From positions 1 through 37,905 of the forward strand of contig CAZRQV010000018.1 of the NCBI GenBank assembly GCA_964602445.1: a stretch of DNA of 37,905 nucleotides, written 5' to 3'. Position 1 is the first letter of the stretch; every line of letters starts with the position of its first letter. The stretch is from HGM12587 sp964602445. GTDB lineage: Bacteria > Bacillota > Clostridia > Lachnospirales > Lachnospiraceae. Position numbers and translations under genes: made by a program. The notes below the pieces were generated by a model, which saw nothing but the letters and a program-made list of their open reading frames with translations, searched no databases and was not told the DNA's origin. Of the stretch, positions 32,139 to 37,905 are shown one piece after another.

Positions 32139-32957
32139 ATGAAGAGAATTGTTCGAAAAATAAAAGAGATATTAGCAATATTTCAAGAGCATCGGCTGAA
32201 TGCGGCAGCAGCTCATGCAGCATACTTTTTGATGTTGTCTTTTATTCCGTGTGTCATATTATTTTTTTCCATCTTACAGTTTACGAGTATTCAGAAAACA
32301 GATGTACTGATTTTCGTGCAGAATATGGTTCCAAGGGAAATGCTTGCCTTTGTAACAGGAATCATCGGGGAAGCTTATCAAAAAACAGCAACCACGGTTT
32401 CTGTGTCTGCGCTGGCAGCGTTGTGGTCAGCAGGCAGAGGCATGATGGCTCTGACGCAGGGGCTTCAGTGGATTTCGGGAATCAAGGAAAGCCGTAACTA
32501 TTTTGCAGTGCGTTTTCGTGCAGCATTGTATACGTTGGTTTTGATGTTATCGATCATTGCCTTTCTTTTGCTGGGAGTGTTTGGGAATGCACTGATGAAT
32601 CTGATCGTTATTAAATTCCCAATCACAGCGTATGTGATTACGATGATCATGGACGTAAAAAACCTGTTCCTGTTTCTGTTTGCGGTAGTCATTTTTTCTT
32701 TGATCTATCGATTTATGCCTGGAAATCAAATGAAAATCATACATCATATGCCGGGAGCGTTTCTGACTTCTTTTGGATGGCTGGGATTTTCATTGGGATT
32801 TTCTGTTTATGTAGATGAATTTGCAGGTTTTTCTAATATGTATGGAAGCCTGACCACCATTATTTTGATCATGCTCTGGCTTTATTTTGGAATGTATATT
32901 ACCTTGATCGGTGCAGAGTTTAATCAGTTGTTAGAGAAAAGACGGGAAAAAACTTGA
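32139..32957 (+). CDS. YihY/BrkB-family membrane protein
   Basis: The 272-residue protein has a short basic N-terminus and about six transmembrane segments. The opening NAAAAHAAYFLMLSFIPCVILF and the later SAGRGMMALTQGLQWI and GSLTTIILIMLWLYFGMYITLIGAEFNQ are the conserved blocks of the YihY/BrkB family. The family was once misnamed RNase BN; its function is unknown, with envelope or transport roles proposed. GGAGGG lies before ATG 32139. It begins 57 bases after the SpoIID-domain gene, so the two are likely co-transcribed. Its TGA stop lies inside the -35 box of the pheS T-box promoter. Confidence 0.9.
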   Translation: MKRIVRKIKEILAIFQEHRLNAAAAHAAYFLMLSFIPCVILFFSILQFTSIQKTDVLIFVQNMVPREMLAFVTGIIGEAYQKTATTVSVSALAALWSAGRGMMALTQGLQWISGIKESRNYFAVRFRAALYTLVLMLSIIAFLLLGVFGNALMNLIVIKFPITAYVITMIMDVKNLFLFLFAVVIFSLIYRFMPGNQMKIIHHMPGAFLTSFGWLGFSLGFSVYVDEFAGFSNMYGSLTTIILIMLWLYFGMYITLIGAEFNQLLEKRREKT

Positions 32958-32982
32958 CAGATTTTTTTGCTGTTGTTATTAT
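32954..32982 (+). promoter_or_regulatory. Promoter of the pheST operon
   Basis: Consensus TTGACA (32954-32959) contains the TGA stop of the YihY gene. A 17-base spacer and TATTAT (32977-32982) follow. The T-box leader starts about seven bases further on. Confidence 0.85.
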
Positions 32983-32988
32983 AGCAGG

Positions 32989-33296
32989 TAGTGAGAAATG
33001 CTTAGATCGTGCACAGTAGCATTCCTGATACCGAAGCTGCAGAACTGTTGCAGTATCAGAGAGAACGGGTCATCGGCTGGAAGCCTGTTTGGTTTAATGA
33101 GGAAATGTGAAATTCACACGGGAGCAGCTTTTCTGAATAGGACAGAGCAGGTCTGTCAGTAGGAAAAGACGGGTCGTGTACGTTATGACACAGGATAAGA
33201 GTCTGCAGACTGCAACAGACAGCAGGAAGCAGAAAACAGGGTGGTACCGCGGATTTGAAATTCGTCCCTCGTAGGCTGACTACGGGGGATTTTTTA
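32989..33296 (+). promoter_or_regulatory. T-box riboswitch, phenylalanine-specific
   Basis: The T-box sequence AGGGTGGTACCGCGG (33238-33252) is intact; TGGT at 33242-33245 can pair with the ACCA end of uncharged tRNA. The terminator stem CCCTCGTAG/CTACGGGGG (33266-33274 with 33280-33288) and T-run to 33296 form the off state. Stem I shows AGTGAG near its 5' side and GAAATTCAC at its 3' side, so the likely specifier codon is TTC (Phe, 33113-33115), in agreement with pheST downstream. Uncharged tRNA-Phe should switch the terminator to the antiterminator. Confidence 0.93.
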
Positions 33297-33438
33297 TGTT
33301 TACAGGAAAGCCCTTGTTGCGTTGCTGTATGAAAGTAAAAAGCTTTCCTATGAAATAAAAAGCACTCCTTGCAGGATTTTTTGTTTTCTCACGGGAAAGT
33401 TTATAACAGTGGAAAGAGATAAAAAAGGAGAGATAAAA
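33297..33438 (+). other. Spacer between T-box terminator and pheS
   Basis: These 142 bases have no gene. AGGAAAGC (33304-33311) and GCTTTCCT (33342-33349) form a perfect 8-bp inverted repeat with a 30-base loop. The pheS ribosome site AAGGAGA lies at 33425-33431. An in-frame TTG-type extension exists but precedes that site and is not conserved-looking. Confidence 0.5.
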
Positions 33439-34455
33439 ATGAACATGGATGCAATTAAAGCTGAATACCAGGAAGCCCTTGCACTTGTAGAAGATGCAAA
33501 ACAGCTGGCTGATTTCTGGGCAAAATATTTCGGCAAAGGTGGAGAAATCCAGAAATTAATGGGCGGCATTAAAAAAGTGCCGAATGAAGAGAAAAAAGCA
33601 TATGGACAGGCTGTGAACGAAGTGAAAGTGTTTGCACAGGAACTTTACGATGCAAAAAAAGCAGAAATTGAAAAGAAGGCAATGCTTGCACGTTATGAAG
33701 AAGAAACCATCGATGTGACACTTCCGGCAGCTGCAAGAGGTGCAGGAAATCTTCATCCGCTGACATCGATCCGAAATGAGATCATCGATGTATTTGCAGG
33801 AATGGGATTTGAAGTGTTTGACGGTCCTGAAATCGAAGATGATGACCATAACTTTACAAGACTGAATGTATTAAAAGATCATCCTTCCCGTGATATGCAG
33901 GATACCTTCTGGCTGACAGAAGATCTGCTTCTGAGAACACATACTTCACCGGGACAGATCCGTGTGATGGATATGAAAAATCCTCCAATCAAAGTATTGA
34001 TGCCGGGAAAAGTATTCCGTTCTGACAGTGATGCAACTCATTCACCGATGTTCAGTCAGATGGAAGGTCTGGTTGTAGATAAACATATTACACTTTGTGA
34101 CCTTCAGGGAATGCTTGATCAGTTCGTAAAAGCATTATTCTCAGGGGAAGTAAAGACAAGACTCCGTCCGTCCTATTTCCCATTTACAGAACCATCCGTA
34201 GAAGTAGATGTCAGCTGCTTTAAATGCGGCGGCAAAGGCTGTTCTTTATGTAAAGGTACAGGCTGGATCGAAGTTCTGGGCGGTGGTATCGTAAATAATA
34301 AAGTTCTTGAAAACTGTAACGTAGATCCGGAAGAATATTCAGGTCTTGCATTTGGTATCGGTATCGAACGTATTGCTATGTTAAAATATGGTATTAACCA
34401 TATGGGTAAATTGTTCGAAAATGACATCGAATTCTTAAAACAGTTCAAGGCTTAA
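33439..34455 (+). CDS. pheS: Phenylalanine-tRNA ligase alpha subunit
   Basis: PheS is the catalytic subunit of the tetramer that charges tRNA-Phe. The 338-residue protein has an N-terminal coiled-coil tRNA-binding arm (about 1-85) and a class II core with motif 2 FRSDSDATHSPMFSQMEG, the cysteine-rich CFKCGGKGCSLCKGTGW insertion usual in bacterial PheS, and motif 3 GLAFGIGIERIAMLKYG. Start ATG 33439 is set by AAGGAGA eight to fourteen bases upstream and by family length (about 339). pheT starts 13 bases after its stop. Expression is controlled by the T-box. Confidence 0.97.
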   Translation: MNMDAIKAEYQEALALVEDAKQLADFWAKYFGKGGEIQKLMGGIKKVPNEEKKAYGQAVNEVKVFAQELYDAKKAEIEKKAMLARYEEETIDVTLPAAARGAGNLHPLTSIRNEIIDVFAGMGFEVFDGPEIEDDDHNFTRLNVLKDHPSRDMQDTFWLTEDLLLRTHTSPGQIRVMDMKNPPIKVLMPGKVFRSDSDATHSPMFSQMEGLVVDKHITLCDLQGMLDQFVKALFSGEVKTRLRPSYFPFTEPSVEVDVSCFKCGGKGCSLCKGTGWIEVLGGGIVNNKVLENCNVDPEEYSGLAFGIGIERIAMLKYGINHMGKLFENDIEFLKQFKA

Positions 34456-34468
34456 GTCGGAGGAAATT

Positions 34469-36880
34469 ATGAAAGTTTTATATAGTTGGTTAAAAGAGTA
34501 TGTAGATATTGATATTGAACCGAAAGAACTGGAAACAAAACTGTTTTCAGCAGGGTTCGAAGTAGAAGGCATGGATTATCTTGGGGAAAATCTGGAAAAA
34601 GTTGTGGTTGGCCAGATTACTTCCATGGAAAAATATGAAGGAACACATTTACAGATTTGTCATGTAAACTGTGGTGCAATGGGTGAAGATCATCTGATCT
34701 TAACAGGTGCAGACAACGTATTTGTAGGAGCAAAAGTTCCTGCAGCATTGGTAGGAGCAAAACTTCCGTGCGGTCTGGAAATCCAGCCGAGAAAAATGGT
34801 GGATATGATATCCTATGGTATGCTTTGTTCCGGAGAAGAAATGAACTTAAATAAAGACTGGTATCCGGGTGCAGATGTAAACGGGATCATGATCCTGGCA
34901 GAAGATGCACCGCTGGGTATGGAAATGAGAGATTATCTGGAATTAGATGATTACTTATTTGACATTTCCATTACAGCCAACAGACCGGACTGCCATTCTG
35001 TGATTGGTATTGCAAAGGAAATCGCAGCAGCACTTCGTAAACCATTTAAAGCACCGGATATGAGCTATACAGAAGACGGTACTGTAAATGAAAATATCAG
35101 TGTTGAAGTGCTGGACAAAGAAACCTGTCCAAGATATTTAGGCCACTACATTTATGACGTAAAATATACTGAATCCCCATTATGGATGAAGAGACGTCTG
35201 ATCGCAGTTGGTCATAATGCAATTAATGCGATGGTAGATATTACAAACTACGTTTTAGTCGAAATCGGTCAGCCAATGCATGCATTTGATTTAAATGATC
35301 TGGAAGGTTCTTCTATCGTAGTAAGAAGAGCAAACGATGGAGAAGAAATTGTTACATTAGATGAAAAGAAACGTGTTCTCAGCAAAAATAACCTGCTCAT
35401 CTGCGACAAAGTCAAAGGAGTTGGTCTTGCCGGCGTTATGGGCGGTCTTAACAGCGAGATCAAAGAAACGACCACAGAAGTATTATTTGAATCAGCAAAA
35501 TTCTTAAGAGATAATGTACGTAAAACAGCAAGAGGCTTAGGACTTCAGTCTGATGCTGCTTCCAGATTCGAAAAAGGAATCGATGAATATACCGTAGAAT
35601 GCGGTATGGCTCGTGCATTAAATCTGGTTCAGACATTAGGTGTTGCAAAAGTAAGCTCCAGCCATTTTGATGTATCCGGAGGTGCTTCTACAGAAAAGAG
35701 AATCATTAAAGTAGAAACAGCAAAAGTAAATCGTGTATTGGGAATCGAAGTACCGGAAAGCGAAATGGTATCCATTCTGGAAGCTCTTCAGTTTGAAGTA
35801 GCACTGGATCAGGGTGTTCTGACACTGGCAGTGCCAAGATATCGTGATGATGTAGAAACTTATCAGGATATTGCAGAAGAAATTATCCGAGAATACGGCT
35901 ATGATAAAGTAGTTCCGACATTCCTTGATGATGCAAAAGTGACCAGCGGCGGTTTAAATGCAGCTCAGTCTAAAGAACTTTCTGTGAAAGAATATCTGTG
36001 CAGTCAGGGATATTATGAAATTCAGACCATCGCTATGACAGCGAAGAACGAATTTGATATGTTCTTAATGCCGGAAGATGCAAAAGAAAGAAATGTTGTA
36101 GAATTATTAAACCCGATCACTGAAAATTTAAGTATTATGAGAACGATCATGGCACCATCTATGGTTCGTGTGATCGAAAATAACATCAAAAACTGTCATG
36201 AAGAAATGCGTTTCTTCGAACTGGCAAATGTATATCTTCCAAAGGCACTTCCACTGACAGAAGCACCGGAAGAAAAGAAAATCCTTTGCTTAGGAAGCTG
36301 CGGATCCAGTGAAGATTTCTTTGCAATGAAAGGCACTTTAGAAGCATTTGCAGGAGCAAATGATCTGACCTTTACTTATACAAGAGGCAATGTACCATAT
36401 TTACATCCGGGCAGAACCGCAGAAGTATACTGCAAAGGACAGAAGATTGGTCATTTCGGACAGCTGCGTTATGAAATCGTTGACAATATGAACATTGCAG
36501 GCGGTAAGAAAGCAGATACAAAGATCTTCATCGCTGAAATTGATTACAGTACATTAAGCACTCTGTTTAAAGCTGGTATCACTTATGTACCGGAATCAGG
36601 TTTTGCAGGAAACAGCCGTGATATTTCTCTGCTGATCAATAAAGAAATTGAATGCGGAACTATCGTAAATGCAATTACCGCATGTGACGAACTGATCACA
36701 AAAGTAACTTTATTTGACCTGTTTGAAAGCGAAAAATTAGGTGCAGATAAGAAGAGTATGGCATTCAGCATCAAATTAGCATCCAATGAAAAAGATGTAA
36801 CCGATGCAATGACAGATGAAGTGATCGAAAAAGTATTAAAAGCATTAGAAACACAGTTTGGTGCTCAGATGAGAGCATAA
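34469..36880 (+). CDS. pheT: Phenylalanine-tRNA ligase beta subunit
   Basis: The 803-residue protein has the bacterial PheT order: an EMAP-type tRNA-binding domain (about 40-150), B1/B5 domains, the B3/B4 editing region (about 210-400, including GQPMHAFDLNDL and GVGLAGVMGG), a class II-like core (KTARGLGLQSDAASRFEKGID, and later RFFELANVY), and the C-terminal FDX-ACB domain (from about 710, PESGFAGNSRDISLLI) that binds the tRNA anticodon. It is needed for assembly and removes mischarged tyrosine. AGGAGG lies before ATG 34469. Length is standard. Confidence 0.97.
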   Translation: MKVLYSWLKEYVDIDIEPKELETKLFSAGFEVEGMDYLGENLEKVVVGQITSMEKYEGTHLQICHVNCGAMGEDHLILTGADNVFVGAKVPAALVGAKLPCGLEIQPRKMVDMISYGMLCSGEEMNLNKDWYPGADVNGIMILAEDAPLGMEMRDYLELDDYLFDISITANRPDCHSVIGIAKEIAAALRKPFKAPDMSYTEDGTVNENISVEVLDKETCPRYLGHYIYDVKYTESPLWMKRRLIAVGHNAINAMVDITNYVLVEIGQPMHAFDLNDLEGSSIVVRRANDGEEIVTLDEKKRVLSKNNLLICDKVKGVGLAGVMGGLNSEIKETTTEVLFESAKFLRDNVRKTARGLGLQSDAASRFEKGIDEYTVECGMARALNLVQTLGVAKVSSSHFDVSGGASTEKRIIKVETAKVNRVLGIEVPESEMVSILEALQFEVALDQGVLTLAVPRYRDDVETYQDIAEEIIREYGYDKVVPTFLDDAKVTSGGLNAAQSKELSVKEYLCSQGYYEIQTIAMTAKNEFDMFLMPEDAKERNVVELLNPITENLSIMRTIMAPSMVRVIENNIKNCHEEMRFFELANVYLPKALPLTEAPEEKKILCLGSCGSSEDFFAMKGTLEAFAGANDLTFTYTRGNVPYLHPGRTAEVYCKGQKIGHFGQLRYEIVDNMNIAGGKKADTKIFIAEIDYSTLSTLFKAGITYVPESGFAGNSRDISLLINKEIECGTIVNAITACDELITKVTLFDLFESEKLGADKKSMAFSIKLASNEKDVTDAMTDEVIEKVLKALETQFGAQMRA

Positions 36881-36895
36881 TGGAGATTCTGAGAT

Positions 36896-37905
36896 ATGAA
36901 TATTAAAGAGTTTGATTATTATCTTCCGGAGGAACTGATCGCTCAGGATCCTCTGGCTGACAGATCGTCCTCAAGACTGTTGACTCTCGATAAAAACAGT
37001 GGTGCGTTCTCGCACCACGTTTTTCGTGATATCGTGGATTATTTAAATCCGGGGGATTGTCTTGTCTTAAATAATACAAAAGTAATTCCGGCACGTCTTA
37101 TGGGTGAAAAAGAGGGCACCGGTGCTGGAATCGAAGTACTTCTTTTAAAGAGAAAAGAAGATAATGTCTGGGAAACCCTTGTAAAACCGGGGAAAAAAGC
37201 CCGTGTTGGAGCAAGGATCAGCTTCGGAAACGGTCTTCTGGTCGGTGAAGTTGTTGACGTGGTAGAAGAAGGAAATCGTCTGATCCGCTTTGAATATGAG
37301 GGGATTTTTGAAGAAATTCTTGATCAGCTGGGTCAGATGCCGCTGCCGCCGTATATTACACATCATCTGGAAGATAAAAACCGTTATCAGACAGTTTATG
37401 CAAAATATGACGGAAGTGCCGCTGCACCGACAGCAGGTCTGCATTTTACACCGGAGCTTTTAGAACAGATCAAAGCAAAAGGTGTAAAAATTGCTGAAGT
37501 AACACTGCATGTAGGATTGGGAACATTCCGTCCGGTCAAAGTGGAAAATATTTTAGATCATCATATGCATTCTGAATTTTATATGGTAGAAGAAGATCAG
37601 GCTGCGCTGATCAATGAAACAAAGAAAAATGGCGGAAGAGTCATCTGCGTCGGAACAACCAGCTGCAGAACCATCGAATCAGCCACCGGCGAAGACGGTA
37701 TTTTACGGGCCGGCAGCGGATGGACAGAGATCTTTATCTATCCGGGATATCAGTTTAAAATGCTGGATGCACTGATCACAAACTTCCATTTACCGGAATC
37801 TACATTACTGATGCTGGTATCTGCATTGGCAGGAAGAGATCATGTGATGGCGGCCTATGAAGAAGCAGTGAAGGAAAAATATCGATTCTTCTCCTTCGGG
37901 GATGC
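36896..37905 (+). CDS. queA: S-adenosylmethionine:tRNA ribosyltransferase-isomerase QueA (3' end cut)
   Basis: QueA adds the ribosyl part of SAM to preQ1 in the wobble position of GUN tRNAs, making epoxyqueuosine. The 336 visible residues start MNIKEFDYYLPEELIAQDPL and include LNNTKVIPARLMG, the SAM-linked block AAPTAGLHFTPELL, VTLHVGLGTFRPVK, GTTSCRTIES and FHLPESTLLMLVSALAG, all family signatures. The family is about 341 residues, so only a few codons are missing at the window edge. It starts 15 bases after pheT with a weak TGGAG site and is probably co-transcribed with pheST. Confidence 0.96.
   Translation, partial: MNIKEFDYYLPEELIAQDPLADRSSSRLLTLDKNSGAFSHHVFRDIVDYLNPGDCLVLNNTKVIPARLMGEKEGTGAGIEVLLLKRKEDNVWETLVKPGKKARVGARISFGNGLLVGEVVDVVEEGNRLIRFEYEGIFEEILDQLGQMPLPPYITHHLEDKNRYQTVYAKYDGSAAAPTAGLHFTPELLEQIKAKGVKIAEVTLHVGLGTFRPVKVENILDHHMHSEFYMVEEDQAALINETKKNGGRVICVGTTSCRTIESATGEDGILRAGSGWTEIFIYPGYQFKMLDALITNFHLPESTLLMLVSALAGRDHVMAAYEEAVKEKYRFFSFGD

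Noticed and set aside
32498..33000. RNase BN identity for the YihY-family gene
   Set aside because: The old name for this family is a known misassignment; no nuclease motif is present in the membrane protein.
1..37905. CRISPR array, prophage or insertion sequence
   Set aside because: No regularly spaced repeats, transposase or phage genes were seen. The only tandem repeats are the zinc-ribbon units, which are coding.

Overview
The window reads as a chromosomal stretch of a low-GC Gram-positive anaerobe, most likely a member of the Lachnospiraceae (Clostridia). This is inferred from the A+T-rich, AGA/GAA-heavy coding style, strong Shine-Dalgarno sites, consensus SigA-type promoters, a T-box in front of pheST, a 6S-like RNA, a SpoIID-domain protein and the gene neighbourhoods. 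No source name can be read from the sequence. All genes run on the + strand except one citrate synthase gene on the - strand. No IS element, prophage, CRISPR array, rRNA or tRNA gene was seen.

Layout. 1-7.8 kb: a terminator, then a run of genes: a PDZ/radical-SAM/DUF512 protein, der (ribosome-assembly GTPase), plsY and gpsA (glycerolipid synthesis), then an overlapping three-gene envelope module (SPFH protein with three zinc ribbons, zinc-ribbon membrane protein, TPM-domain protein) resembling the partners of PspA in Bacillus but without PspA. 7.8-11.7 kb: a tryptophan-transporter-type ABC operon (lipoprotein, permease, ATPase) ending in a homocysteine S-methyltransferase-like gene. 11.7-19.9 kb: amino-acid synthesis: ilvN-ilvC, then leuC-leuD-(SGNH hydrolase)-leuA, then thrC; ilvB, ilvD and leuB are not in the window. 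19.9-21.3 kb: convergent citrate synthase, sharing a bidirectional terminator with thrC.

21.3-30.1 kb is the most unusual part. A 700-bp control region has two good promoters, a set of hairpins, a short ORF and a repeated GTTACNGT motif. It is followed by a large secreted beta-propeller-like protein with three cell-wall-binding (CWB2) repeats. After a terminator interleaved with a promoter comes a dlt-like acylation operon: carrier protein, AlgI/DltB-type MBOAT transferase, a 41-residue remnant of an adenylating enzyme, a full adenylating enzyme and a membrane-anchored SGNH protein. A 6S-like RNA with its own promoter and terminator closes the region.

30.1-37.9 kb: a long SpoIID-domain protein, a YihY-family membrane protein, a T-box leader with promoter and terminator, pheS, pheT, and queA, which runs off the right edge.

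Working together: the left part is housekeeping for ribosomes and membrane lipids, the middle makes branched-chain amino acids and threonine, and the right part modifies and occupies the cell wall. The strongest candidates for something new are the dlt-like operon with its truncated second adenylation gene and its CWB2 partner, the PspA-less SPFH/zinc-ribbon/TPM module, and the layered control region in front of the CWB2 protein.
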